DNA of 64,000 nucleotides from contig CM036759.1 of assembly GCA_020796225.1 (NCBI GenBank), forward strand, positions 3,099,782 through 3,163,781. The letters run 5' to 3'. This DNA comes from Arion vulgaris (taxonomy: Eukaryota > Mollusca > Gastropoda > Stylommatophora > Arionidae). A model generated the notes under the pieces. It did no database searches. It was not told where the DNA came from and saw nothing but the letters and a program-made list of their open reading frames with translations. This document shows positions 10,801 to 25,800 of this stretch, piece by piece. Made by a program: the position numbers and the translations under genes. Each line of letters starts with the position of its first letter. Positions within the stretch are counted from its first letter, which is position 1.

Positions 10801-13800
10801 CGGAGGACTGAGCCTGCAAGTAACAAGAATCAAACATATATGAATTGGAAGAACTAATCTGATCAAATGTTGATTTAATAGGTTGCTATGACAACTAGAG
10901 AGGATATTCTTTGGTAATTGAAATGTAGTCTAGTGCTGATTTTCAAACTATATGGGTTCACAATATTGTGACAACAAAGGAGTTAAAATATGATACAGAA
11001 TTTCTGATGTGCACATTTAAAAAAAATATATTAATGGATAATTTTAACATTGATATAAGTAAAAAAATATATATGAAAATATACATTACGGAGTTTAAGG
11101 GACCCAACTCTGTAATCGAGCTTAACACTGGTTAAAAAACACTTACAGAAGGACAAGGACTAGAGCTCCAAATGGTACTGAACAAAGATAACATCTTTCA
11201 ACGGTGTTCAAATAGAATGATAAATGGCAGAAAAAAACGTGTAAACACATGTGATATTCAATCAAAGTTTGCCACGCATAGTAGCAAACATTGATCAAAC
11301 ATTGACATAAGTTTGCAAACTACTTGACATAGTACAAATTTTCACAAATGTGAAAGCATCAAGATTGAGACAATTAATATTATACACCACAAACAGAATC
11401 CAATGGAGAAGTCACAAGAGGGGATTTACATTTAGAGTTCAAGAAGACTGTACGCATTAGTATTTTTAACAATATAAAATGGCCTCTATACCAATCAAAA
11501 AGGTGACATATACAAGAAGTTGACGAAATTTCAATTAAAGTCTAGAACAAAGATTAATCCACCGCAACACTGAGATTAACATTATGAGTTATAAACATAT
11601 ATATATATATACAACACATGTTTGGACCAAGTGGATATTATCTAATGAATTTTAAAACAGTTTATAGAAGTCTTGATTGTCTAGAATATCAAAGTCAAAG
11701 AGAGTACAGACAGCTTATGAAAGAGTTTAGACAATGTGTCTGGATCTAGCCTATGTCCGCATTTGTTCGAGTCCTGGTCTTGCAGGACGATAAGTGAGTA
11801 TCTTAGTTTGAGAAAACTGAATGATCCAGAATCTAATACTAGTACATTGATGACACTGTCCATGAGCAATTTAAAGTGACATCCAGTTGTAAGAAATTAA
11901 AACGGTCTGTTCCAAACGTTCGAATGAAACTTGCCTGAGTTGAAAGCGACAAAAGTTAAAATAGAAAAAGAAAAGTGAATAAAAGACAATGTTCCATGAT
12001 CAGTATACTCTGATATCAATAACATATCAACAGAACAAATATAACATCAAAATACTCTCGCTTGACCAGGCTCAACTCTTTTAGCTACACTGGGTTAGAA
12101 CTTTGTTAGATACCAGAGTCTGATAAATTATTCATGTGATGATGACTCGCACTGTTTAAAAATGTCATTGTTTTTACAAATTTGACTGAATTATCGTACA
12201 TGTAGCATTCATTGTATCATATGCAGCAGAAGAAGTTCTACTCATTGCATTTGAGGTGTTGAGTTTCATATGTAAGCATTAGGTCCATGAATCATATCAA
12301 CCCATCTTACATGCCTTTCAAACATGCCAGAGGTGATATTTAACCACCTGAACGTAATCATAAACGATGGTCAGTGTGACCTAACATAAGACATTTCTAA
12401 GAGAATAAAATAAACTTACAAATAAGAAAACACATTTAATAACATTTACAATATCTTCGAATGTCCATGACCTGTAAATTTGTTTGTACTATCTCTGAGG
12501 TTTTGTTGAAAAATGCCTTCATGTTGGTACTCAAAATGCAAATGAATCTTTCCATCATCTTATATGGACTCGCTGTCCTAAGACCACATTTGTGGGGAGG
12601 ATAAGGTTGGAAATAGCTGTTGATGATGCCACTATAGTCTTTAATAATGGGGAATTAGGAAGACATAATATTTTTAACAAACTGAGCTTATCCTTTGGAA
12701 AACGTTGTTTTCAGTGCTTATGCCGTAGATAGAAAACACATATCTTCCTCATTAAAATAAAATTTAAATACAAAAAAGGTAGAAAGGTATAAAAAAATCA
12801 TTGTTAACAGTTCAAGAGTTGGCTGGGGAAGATTGTTATGTTCCTGGCGGGTTTTAAACTGCATTACTGCCTTCAATAATTCAGAATTTGTCGGTTTTTT
12901 TGACATTTTCTCAAAACTGTTATTTTACTTAAATGTATGTCCAAAATACAATTTTATTCCAAAACTACTCAAAGAAAAGCTGTAAAAATGTGCACACTTC
13001 TTCCTTATGCACATGTGCTCAGCCCCTACCACTTTTATTAGAATTCCTTGAATGGTTTTTATGTATTGTGTAAAAGATATCTCTACCCACTTCTTTTTCT
13101 TCAAAAATATGGATTTGGATTAAAAAATTCAGGTAAGTCTCATTTCTTTATATTTTAAAAATCTTTTGCTACCAGCTAAAGATATGGTGATTTAGTATAA
13201 CATCTGAAATTTCTATTGTGCTTACTTTATAGAGCTTAAATCATCCTGTATTTGGCAATGTCACTTTTGAGCTTTTCGACCAAAAAACATCAATATTTAA
13301 CATTTTTGCCTAGAATATATGTGTTTGGATTTTTAAAATAATTTTTATTGAGTTTTTACATTATGTTGATAACTTAGAACCATATAAAAAAATTCGATTC
13401 TTAAGATTTAGGTTTAGGGGTGCCGTCATTTACAATGTGCACGCTGCTGCCATTGTAAGAAATTGGAAAAAAGGATTTTCACGCAAAATCATTTCAGAGA
13501 TGAAACTTCATCTGAGTTGAAAGCGGACAAAAGAAAAAAAAGAAGAAAAAAGAAAAGGAAAAAAAAGACAAGTGTCTCATGATCAGTATACTCTGATATC
13601 AACAACATATGAACAGAACAAATATAACATCAAACATACTCCTGCTTTTACCAGGCTCAACCGTCCTTTTAGCTGTAGCATCTTGGGGTAGAACTTTTGT
13701 CTAGAGACCAGAGTCTGATACAATTTATTCATTGTGTTGATGATCTCCGGCACCTGTTTAAATAATGTCATTGTTTTCATTACAAATTTGGCATAGAATA

Positions 13801-16800
13801 TGATCTACTGTAGGCATCATCATCATCATTTGTTATCATCATGCAGCATGTAAGAAAGTTCTACTCAAATGTGCAATTTGAGTGTTGTTGAGTCTCTTCT
13901 ATTCTATGTTAAGTGTAGGTCCATGCAACCATATCAACCCATCTTACATGCCTTTCAAACATGCCAGAGGTGAGTGAATTTATTCTTGGCTACCTGATAC
14001 GAAAACCATACGATGGTCAGTGTTGACCCACATAAGACATTATCTAAGAGAATAAATAAACTTACAAATAAGAAAACACATTTAATAACATTTACAATAT
14101 CTTCTTCGAATGCTCCATATCGACCACCTGTCAACCACTGTGTGATTTGTACGTGATCTGAGCCTAAGAGCGATTATACATTGTGCCAGTTATGCGCCTA
14201 CAAGTAGGCCAGCACATTCAATTTCTGTGTTGCTTCCTCTGAATCCTCCCCAAATGTGAATACTACCACCTCCAAATTGTGTTGACGAACACAGCACTCT
14301 GCAAAGCGCTCTCCACAGTCGCCAAATCCGCACACGTCCATCAGCAAAGGATAGGTTGAATATGCTCTCGTCTGTGAATAGGACAGCATTCCACTGCAGT
14401 CTAGTCCATCTGACATGTTGTTCTGCCCATTGCTGACGATGTCTGTGAGTCAAGTTTGGCCCAACATAAGGTCGTCTTGCAGTAAGGCCTGTATCTGAGT
14501 CGTCGTATGACTGTCATTCGAGAGATTTGCCCACGTCTACCCACTATTGCTGTTCGGCTTGCCGGGAGAGAACGATCCTTAGGTGACTGAGCACAATATG
14601 GCGATCTTGCGCAGGGGTAGTAACTAGTGGTTGGCCACTCCGACGTCTATCCCGGGCACTGTCAGTGGCTCCATAGCGTTCACTGAGACGCTGCAAGTGC
14701 TGTGATGGCAATTCATCCTTCTGGCAACGGCCCTCGAGCTCATTCTGGTAGACAGCATACCAATGGCTCGTTGGCGGTCATTTTCCGATAGTCGTGACAT
14801 TGTAAGCACATGTACCGGGTGTTTTGTCTCAACTGCCTTTTATACCCAGTATACTGCCACAACGTCGACACTTTCAAGGTCATAGCTGTTGGGAATCGTG
14901 TTGCATGTGTAACTTTCATTGTTTTCTTGTAGTCTGCACACAAACCTGTGGGTTTGATCACTTTCCATTTCAGCAGCCATTCGCTCTCTACCTCATGACA
15001 AACATGGGGAAAATACATTCCCACACTTTTTTTGCTCACCCTCTCAGCAACAGTATTTATCATAGCGGTGCGTTTTTAATATGCTCCAGTATATATTTGA
15101 CCAAGTTGTCCCACCCATGTCCATCAGCATATATTCACTTGTCATGTCACAGATCTCAACTTTCATGTACTTCCTCTTCTTGAATCTGCATGACTCGAGT
15201 TAGTATATGACTCTTACATCAGATCTACCTGTTGATATCTAACAACATAATTTCTTATTCTGCTATACCAGAAATCAGACAAATATAAGAGTTAATGAAA
15301 TGTTGCATGTAGACATACCGACAAAATGTATGAAGTGTGAGAAGCCACCAATGAAGCAATCCATCTACTCAAGTTGCAGGCACTGAAATAAACATGGATG
15401 ACATGTATATAGATCAGCACTAATCAATCAACTAGACTTGACACAATAAAATATCTCATTAATAATATGAAGTTTTGATTTGATATCCAAACATGTTCCA
15501 TAGAGGTTTCATATTTTCAACAATTGAAATGATGAAAGATATGAAAGTAGTCAGAAATATATTATCAACAAGGAAAGATAATCTTATCTTTGTCGTCAGA
15601 CAAACCATGCATTAGTCTCACATAATGGAAAAGTGCAAGCTATAATCTTCAGCAAACTCTCAAAAGGTCTTAGTACACCGAGGTATTTATTCAACAAACG
15701 AAAAATAATAATTTGTGATGATAACGACATCAACAAAATTATTGAAGTCTCGGGTCTCTGTGGCATGAAGGCACTGTGCTCGCATGTCACCCCAAAGGCA
15801 CTCAGCTCTTCTAGCATGAAACATTCAAGTTCATAGCCCTATCCAAGACAGACAATCAAACGAATGTCTTGTGTTTTAAGTTCAAGACATAACAGAACAT
15901 GTGGCAGTTGAAAATCAATAATAGTAGGCTGCAAAGCCAGAGTCTGCGCAAAATTAATTAATAAATATAAAATTCATAAATTCTAAAATTCAAGCCTGCA
16001 ATATTGTTTCAAGTCCAAAGGAACTGGTTTCCTATTTTCCAATGTAGAACTGGAGCTTCATAAAAAGTTTCCCATCGAAGACCCCAAAGCACCCAGCGGA
16101 GTGCACAATATTTTGTAGGCCTGCTATTCTGATGGTTCTAATATAAGTGTTAACTGCAGCATGCCGTTAGTAGCAAGCTAGATCAACTTTCAGATATGTA
16201 AAAAAAAAAAACCACATAAAAAAAGCAAAAATTATTTAGTAGGATCCCTTTGATAGTCATTGAACTATGGGAAGGGTGTTCAAGTCTAGTGATCTCCGCT
16301 AGCATAGATTTTCACTCGATATCCGGGCATGGACATAGGGGCACTTACTTTTGACATTTCATTGAGCAGTGGGTTTGGTATGTTCATCTTCATCTAGCTT
16401 GCAAAACAGTTCTCACATCAGATTCAATTATATGTGCTTTTATGTAGACACACCTATTCATGTGGTAGTCGTTTATATACAGGGTGACCACATGGATGTA
16501 AAGTAGGTTAGTCTTGCTTAGTACCAGATCACTGAATCATCACTATATTTATTGCCCATACTAATACCTGACACACACAAAATCTTTAGTTTAATGTCTA
16601 CATAAATGATAACAATTTCATCTAAACTTACTGTTGTGCATGTCCAGACATTCCTTTATCAATTTCATTGACCAGGGGTGCTATAAAAGACACTGGCAGT
16701 CTCTTGATGGTGTTCTTGACAACAGTTTCATTGGTTTCTTGAAAGACTCCCTGTGAAGGTAAATATTTCTGGTCAAGTAACAACATACAAAAAGCTTTAC

Positions 16801-19800
16801 ATTTACACACACACACAATTGTGAATGTAGCTTAGTACTGTGTGTATTGTTTAAGATGATTGCACACAACAAAACTATAGTATATTATCTGTCAGACACT
16901 GAGATGAGTACAGTATGTTGAACAGTATACTGGCGGGGGACAGATATAAAGGAAAGCCAGTCACCTGAATTCTAAGCAGGCAAAAGCAAGCAGAAGCATG
17001 TGAATTGTATATGTATGAAGTATATGTGTGAAGTTTATATAATAACATTCAATATTAAACTAACAACCAGTAGAAATATCATATCTTTGTGTATGCACAG
17101 ATCTGTGAGAAGTGTGTTCAAACTTTTATGTGTGTCTTGGCCTAATAATTGAGATATCTACGAGATATACATGATCATGTTACATGACAAATATTTACCG
17201 CAAGAATCTTGCTGTCTCCACTGAGCAATCCTTGTTGCAACAACCTGCTCAATGTGTTGGCTACTGGTGGCTGTTTGGCCTGTCCATCACTGGGTACATC
17301 AGAGCTCATAGCATTTAACCTCTCCTCAACAGTCAACTGTGAGATCAACAATAATATATTTATAGTTTCAAACAATCAATGTCATCAACAATAATGGTTT
17401 TCTTCTGAGAATGAATGAGTAGATAATCTGTTCATAAATGAGTCAGATATTTGCTCACACAAAATATCTTACTGTACCTTGAGTAGAACACACATTCACA
17501 CTTAGATCTTGAGATTTGGCTCAGATGTAAACATCTCCCAACCCCATATGCAGCTTAATAGCTCTGACAAGACTCGGTTGCTATTTATCAGTGAACAAAG
17601 ATAAATTGTGTACAAATGTGGGTTACTACTTGGTTTAGCAAGATGGCAGAAGCTTACAAAATATATTTCAAGTTTTCATGATGAAATGATATGCTGAAAA
17701 TTTCAGAAATTGTTGCTCTAAAATAATGGGGTAAATCAATACAGCACTTAGTTGTGATCTAGTTTTTAAAATTTCACTCTGAAGTGTATGCGCAGAATGC
17801 TGGGAGTAACAAGAAAAGACTGGTTGAGAAACGAAGACATCAGGAAAAAGTGGATACAACATCAGTACTGAACTTCATCAAGAAGTAACAAATGAAATGG
17901 TTCAGCCACATAAGCATGTTACCAACAGACTATGTTGACATCAAAGAGCAATGTTTGGAAGGGTTAAGATACAATGATATGATGATTACGGTTAATTCTG
18001 TCTCGTGTATGAGCAGAAAATCCAGACAGACCAGTTGGTCAAAGCTATGTCTATGTGGTATTACATTCAAGGGTAAGAGATCAAACCCTGGTTAGTTAGT
18101 CTTTCCTCTTGGGCCTGTGGGCGACGGATAGGTCATAGCTCTCCATGTCTCGCGGTTCGTTGCTATCTGTTTTAGGTCTTTAATGTTTACTAGGCCCATC
18201 GTTGAGCCTTTTCTGGTGATGGTTCTACGCAGAGTCTCTCTTGGTCTTCCTCATTTTCTTTTTCCCTCTGGTGTCCATATGAGGATTGGTAAGGGAGTCT
18301 TCTCTCATCCATTCTAAGTGTGTGGCCGATGTAGTTCCAGCGGCGCTTTCTTAAAAAATTTGATACATTTTCTTGCTTGGTCTCTTGTCTTATTTGTGTA
18401 TTAGGTCTGAAATCTGACCATTTGAGGTTCAGTATTCTTCTAAGACATTTATTCTCAAAGTTATCTAATTTTCTTTCTAGAGCTTTTCCTGGTGGATCAT
18501 TGAAAAAGAATCGACTATCAATTCTAATGTGGACAATGTCTATACCATCAAGCTAGAATATCCAAAAATATATATCTATTGCATTCTCTGTCTTATCAAT
18601 CACTGATATCTTCAGCTGTTGCTGTAATGTGTTCTAAATCTTTCTCAGAATAAATATGTACAATATCACCAAGTGCCAACAATATGACATGATGTGTGAC
18701 CAAGTGCCAACAATCATGACAAATATGCATAACTCACATCAGAAACAGAAGAACGTCTAGAGCGTTTCTTGCCCTTATTCTTGGTAGCTGGTGCAGGTTG
18801 CAAGTCTGCAGGTATCAGTGTGGTGACATGCTCAGATATTTCAGGTCTCTTGATCTAAATTTCAGTCAGAATACAATGATCAACAATATTTAGAAATTTG
18901 TTTTCTATAACTAGCATCTATTTACTCATAACTTTGGATACAGTACATATCAATCAAACTACAGTGGGACAAACTTGATGACATTTGATCAAGTGACCAG
19001 GACTTTCACTTGGATGCAGAGAATGGTCTTGGTCAGTCTGAAGGACACAAACACTTGACTACATCTGGTCTTCTTCGAACGCCCCATATCGACCACTTGT
19101 CAACCACTCTGTGTGATTTGTATGTATTTGAGCCAAAGAGAGATTGCACGCGGTGCCAGTTAGCTAGACTGGGTAAGTAGGCTGGCACATCCGATTTCTG
19201 CGTTGCTTTCTATTTACTAGGGTAGCATTCCTAGGGCCTACATCAGTCGCCTCTTTCACCCGAGTGGTTACCGGGACCCAAATTTGGAGTGTAAAAAATA
19301 GAACCACTGTTACCTGCTACGCATGTCGCAAGAGGCAACAAAGGAGGTTTGGCTGAAATCAGATGCACATGTCCTAAACGTGTAGAAATATATGCGTTTA
19401 GGGGCCTACAAAACCAATGTGCAGCGTATACACGTTCTTGGCAAAGATCAAACATATCACAAAGAGTGATTAAAATTGGTCGTAAAGAATGAACTCAAAG
19501 AAAAGTCGCCTCTTCGACATTCATTGTATGATGCAGTGGTACTATTCTTTGCTTCTGTTGCAGGCCCCGACACCACACCGGCGACATCTGGTCTAGTAAA
19601 TAGAAGTGGCTGGTGTGTCAGATATACACTATGGAAGGCACAGTCAAGTGTCACTGGCATACTAAGATGAAACCCACAATGAAGTGTTTTGAGAATTGAA
19701 GAATGCCGGATTATCCACAGTCATGAAACAGCCAGACACATGAAAGTGGAGGACAATTGTAGCAGATATGACCACGGAAGTAGGAAGGAATAATAGAACT

Positions 19801-22800
19801 TGGTCTAATTTGTTTCACAAACATAATTGAAGACATCAGCAAGAATCAGTGCAATGAATAATAAGGAAAACAGTTCATTCTGGCAACCGTAGCAGATAAT
19901 TGATTACAAAGAAGTAGTGTCATGGGAAATGGACACATCATCTTCTGGGATTTCAAGAATGGGATTTCAGTCAGTCAATAGGAAACAGCCAGTGCATGAG
20001 AAAGTGGCAGGCCATTCAGTTTGTCTTGGAGAGCTAGTGTGAAGATTTGGGGGTTCACCAATCTTTCTTTTCATGGAAGACTTCTGACCCCATTGGGTTA
20101 TCAAAGAGCACGTTCTGTTCGAGCAAGGATAGTAATTTCTTAGCTTTGGGCAGCTTGTTTCGCTTCGACCTCTTCCGGCAGTAAATTTTGACCACCCTTG
20201 TGATGGTAGGTCTGACATTCTTACCACGTTAAATCTCAGAGGCAGAATCCGTTACCACATTCCTCATTGTGAGGGGTCGTTGCACCATGTTATGTGCCGT
20301 ACAGCCTGGTGCATCCGTTTTCTGCAAGCATTTGTTTGGGTTAGCATTTCCTAGCGGACATATGCATCCGATTTCAGCCTAATCTCCTTAGTCGCCTCTT
20401 AGACATGTGTGGCAGGTAACAGTGGTTCTATTCTTTACACCCCAAATTTGGGCCCGATAACCACTCAGCGCTATTGTATATAAAATATATGTTCCCCTCT
20501 GTAAAAGAATTTCCTAGGAATGAAACTATGTGACCTGCCTACTTTTGTAAACACTGACATGATATGTAGATTTGGTGATGTTAATCTCATATTGCATCTT
20601 GACATTAGTTACTTTTGAATGTTACTTACAATTTGTTTGGTTATTGGTTACTAAACTGACGTCATTGCACTCCGGGCAGACCCATAGGTGCTCAGTCTCC
20701 CCAACATATATCGAAGAGTATGCATACTGATGGTTCCAGTGGAGCGATGATTAAACACCTCCACTCTCCCTCTCAGGCATCCAGTTCGACTTGAACAACG
20801 GGTAACTCCAAACTGCTTAAATCGCTTGATTGATTCAATGTCGATTTTAGTGTCTTCATCGAACAGACAGTCGTGAAGAGACCAAAGAATATCCCCTTAT
20901 CCATCTTCAACTCCCCAACAATCGATGCAAGCCTGTCAGCTCTCTCATTACCGTAAACACCTGCATGCCCAGGACAGTATATCCACGTGAGCCGCTGGAG
21001 GTTAGAAACTTCTATAGACATCCAATCATGCCGAAACCTGCCCTTCTGGATCTTGTGAAGCATCGACTGAGAGTCAGATACAACAAATGCCCCAGTAAAT
21101 GAAGTCCCAGAGATCCAATGGAGGGCAGCAGTAACAGCTTCAACCTCCATACTCATACTAGAAGAAGTTGCCCTGTATGCCCCACTTCGCTCTGCAACAA
21201 CCCTACCATGCGCATTAGCCAAGAAACCCCAGCCGGATTTCTCACCACGTTGAACCGACCCATCGGTATATACAACATCATCATCCCTTGCATTATCTTC
21301 TATCAGCTGCTTAACTGCGAGATCAGCCTTCATGTTGCCCCAATCTCTACATTCTCTTCCAAGAGTAATGATAACATTGAGATAGTTGGTCATGCTACCA
21401 TCTGTTGGGATCCATTCTTCCCCTTTTGGCAGGGTCGCAACCGTAGTCACCTGGCCAATTGTTCTCTCAGTCTGGGCCATCCACGACATGCCACGCTTGA
21501 TTCTAGTGCCCTTAACATCATTAGTGTTCTTGTGTAGTGGATGTCTCTTATCCGCAGTAACCGCATATATGCACAATTTGTTTACATGTCTATATGTTAA
21601 AATATGAGTTTGAACAATAATTACATCAAAAGATTATACTATGAATCATCATCATCATCAATCAGGTTTATTTCATCTATTGGGAGAAGCTCTAATGTTT
21701 TATTCACTATTATTTATTAGCCTGTTTCTTGACTGGTACCTCTGTAGTTGCCGTGAGTTCAGGTCATGGATTCGAATCTGGACTGATCATTCTGTTCATG
21801 GTAGCATTTGTCAAAGATCTCTACGATTGTTGCAGGAACAAAGGTGGTTGTGCTTTGTGTAATACTCTCAGCAGATGACATGCCATTTTTGCAGAGAGGA
21901 ATCAAGACATGTGAGGTAAAGCCTGGTGCGATGAAGTCCATCATTCATTTGTAAACATTTACTCAGTCTAATTTATGAGGTATTCTTGTCATAACATACT
22001 CCTGTGTTATGTTATATCTCAGAGAAGTTGCAAGTTGGTGATTGTCATGTACACATAGTCTGAGACCTGTATCATGAACCCACCTGTCAACAATTGTCAT
22101 GTAGAAAGAACTGTATATCACTTTCAGAATGTCCACACACACACACACCACGAGCACTTACCTGTGAGAATTCTTCTTTCATCAAGATCTGTGACTGAAC
22201 TTGAACAGAAATGATTACCTCCGGCTGTGATGTGTTGTACACCTAAGATACACAAAACAAACAATCAATAGAAAATATTCTAAATACTAACGTGTGAACA
22301 AACAGTTTACTTATCATCATGTACCACACCAGTAATCAGCTTCTCATTATTCTTCAAGTTTTCAATTGTTATATGATTCATGAGACTGGTAACAGCTATG
22401 ACTAGCAAATTCTAGATATTCTTATTGCTTTAGTTCAGTCCATGGTTATAGAATTGACCAAATTCTATGATTAATCTTTAAAATACCATGTTGTCCAGTG
22501 TTGACAATATATGTTGGGCAAAACAGGGTTTGTTTTCCAATTATATTTTATTATTTCATGCAGGTCATCAGGGTTCTATCGACATTCTTGGATTCAAGAT
22601 GATGGCTAACAGAGAACTGAGACTTTTGGTATATCTTTAACAAAAAAATAGGGACCAGCATTAGTTAGATAATCTATGATTGTTGTGAGTCTCAGCCTTG
22701 ATGGACACAATATAAACTATTATTTCATTATGAAAGTACATTGTTAGTTAATATATAGATTATTATTTTCCTCGTACCGTTACACAGAGCCTGCAAGTAA

Positions 22801-25800
22801 TTTCACCATACCGTTCTATCCAGGGCACAACTCACTCTGGCATACCCACTATGGAATTGAGTCAGATATTTTTCACCTCTATGGGCAAAGTTCATTTCAG
22901 TGTTTCCCTAGGCCCTACTTTCTTAGTCCAACACTTTACCTCCCTCTTTAAGGGGGGACTCTGGTCTTGAAACTTTTTCGTTGCTTTGGTATTAATGTAG
23001 AATTTGTATAACAATTTTGAAAGATTATGACTTAGAATAGTAGAAAAAATTAGTAAAAAAAAGTAAAGCGTTGCCATGGAAACAATACAAAATGGCCACC
23101 AAACACAAAATTTCAAATCCTTAAGGCTCTGAAGTTAATGAATATAAATGAATTCTGTTTTCACTCTAAGGTGAGCAATTGTAATATCTACAAAATTACA
23201 CATTCTTTTTAGGATACATTAAATATTACATTTTTTATGAATTTTGTGTAAACACACCCTCCAAAAACAGCTTTTTTTTAAACCAAATTTTGAGGAATTT
23301 TACCCAAAAATTTATAAAAATTAAATATTTAATATATCCTAAAAATCATGTGTAATATTTTAGATATTACAATTGCCACCTTAGAGTGAAAACAGAATTC
23401 ATTTACATTCATTAGATTCAGATTTGAAATTTTGTTTTTGCCGGCCATTTTGTATTGTTTCCATGGCAACACTTTGACATTTTTTTCTACTATTCTAAGT
23501 CATACTCTTTCAAAATGCTTATACAAATTTTATATTAATATGAAACAACGAAAATAGATTCTTGATTTTCAAGACCGAATCCCCTTAAAGCATGCTTTGT
23601 GATTCTTTGATCATTTCTTCTCATAGCAGGCCCTTAGTCTTATTTTCAGATAACAGTTGTTACTAGTGGTTGACCACACATTTCTGATTTCATCATTTCT
23701 GAATTTGTCCAATTTATGTTCATTATTTTTCAAATGCACTGAACTTACTTTCTAAATGTGTATTGTTAGGTTTATATATATATATATATAAATTGATGGT
23801 TTGCTTGAACTGTAGATGTTAAATAAATGATATGATACTAGCATCACTAAATGATATGAGAAAAGTAGACAAACGATCACTAGAGTACACCCACTTACCA
23901 CACTCTCAAACTGTGGTCTGACAGAGTTACCATACGTGACAGTTATCTTTCCAGAACTGATATATGCACCTAGAACAGGAACTGCAGTGCTGCTGTCAGC
24001 ATCACCACTAGCTCTCATTGTCGCTGCCTTAATGCTAACTTTTGACAGCAGTGGTTTTTTCCGTTTCCTGAAATGGAAACAACAATGAAAAGATAGTGAC
24101 AACTCATTGTAATAACACTCATCTTAAACAAAATAAACCCAACCAATGTGGTATACGAACTACACATTACGTTGTAACAAGAAATGTATCAGCATTCTAA
24201 AGTTATATGTCATAACATATTCTAGAATTGAATATACTTCATTTTTCTATATAAAATAAAGACCCTGTAATTTGTGTGCAATTTCATTGTAACAATGTGT
24301 GCTGCAAACATGAGGTATATGAGCTATTTGGCACACTGCATCTAATTTAGCGATGCACTTTTTGCACATGTCCATTGCCCTGATTATTTTGTCTCCCCAT
24401 TTATCCGCTATAAGGGTGTATATTTTACACACTAATTCATACGATGGTCCTGCTGTATAATATGACGCCTTTGATTTTTGTGTAAATGCTTGCTTTTCAA
24501 ACTTCTTGCCTGCGAAAAATTAGACAATATCACTGGTTGTCACTATGATGGATTTTCTCATCATCACCGTGCATATCATTTATAGGATGTTGCTCTCTTT
24601 GCAGCGCATTTGAAATTAACTCTGTCTCTAGCCAGTTCAGACTTCGCTGATGGTTATATTCATGGTTTCTTTAATATCTTGTAGCCATCTTCTTCTTGGT
24701 CTGCCTAGGCTTCCTGGGACCCTGCCCTCTAATATTGTTCTCCCCAGGCCATCGTGATGCTTGATATGGCCAAAATATATAATTTTCTGTATAGTATATT
24801 GTTTATCAGCCAATTGTCTTTAACATTCAGTTTTTTTAATGACATCAGTGTTGTTCCTTTTTTCTGTCCATGATATTCATAGGATCGTTCTGTAGCATTT
24901 TGTTTCGAGGACTGGATTTTCGTTCTTGTTTATGTAATGGTCCATGATTCACAACTATAAGTAGCCACTGGAAAATTGCATGTTCTGAGTATTTTTAATT
25001 GTAATATTTTGCTGGTGCTTTGCCACATGATGGAGTTTCTACAATGTAATAATTAACTTTTATAAAACTTGATAAAAATCAACAATTCTAGAAAACTGTT
25101 GACTTACATTGCACAAGTAGATTGTTATTGAGAAAAGACAACAGCATATGTAAATGACACAAGATTTAGCTCTATTAAATGTGATAAAATATAGAGCACT
25201 GTGTGCAGCCCATGGTAGGGAGTGGGATAATGACTGACAAAGGAAACAGTCAAACATGGGGTTACCAATGCTGTTCTGGAAGCTTCGTCCGTGTGGTGCT
25301 GGGGCCCCAGGAAGCAAAGAATGGCACCACGGCGATCTGCAAGGCATGCCGTAAGAGGCGACGGATGTAGGATCTAGGAAACTACCTAGTAAATAGAAAG
25401 CATGGCAGAAATTGGATGTGTTAGCCTATTTGTCAACTGGCACAATGTACAAACACTCTTATGCTCAGATTGCATATAAATCAGAGAGTGGTTAACAAGT
25501 TGTTGATATGGAGTGTTCAAAGAAGAAGAAGAAAGTTCTAGAAGTTTATAAATCAAACATAAGTGGGTCTCAATATTTCAACTCATAAAATTAAAAAATG
25601 TTATTTTGAATCCTTGTGGGCTGATCTGTGAAGATGAGAAATGATATCTTAGTCTGGGAAAGCTATTACTTGAGTTCATTTCTCATTGTCAAAGTGCCAC
25701 AACAGAAGAGGATTTTATAGAGTATTTAATCACAAACAAGATGACATTGAGTATCTTATGGCTACTGGTTATCTAAACATACTCACCCATTTAAAGTATG

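Noticed and set aside
15596..15836. Opposed frames of 67-73 codons in intron 12
   Set aside because: Both strands are open over the same bases; no family match, no splice-site support.
23640..23700. Possible C/D box snoRNA on the minus strand (ATGATGA and CTGA about 50 bases apart)
   Set aside because: WDR43 introns host snoRNAs in vertebrates, but the flanks do not form a terminal stem and no internal boxes are clear.
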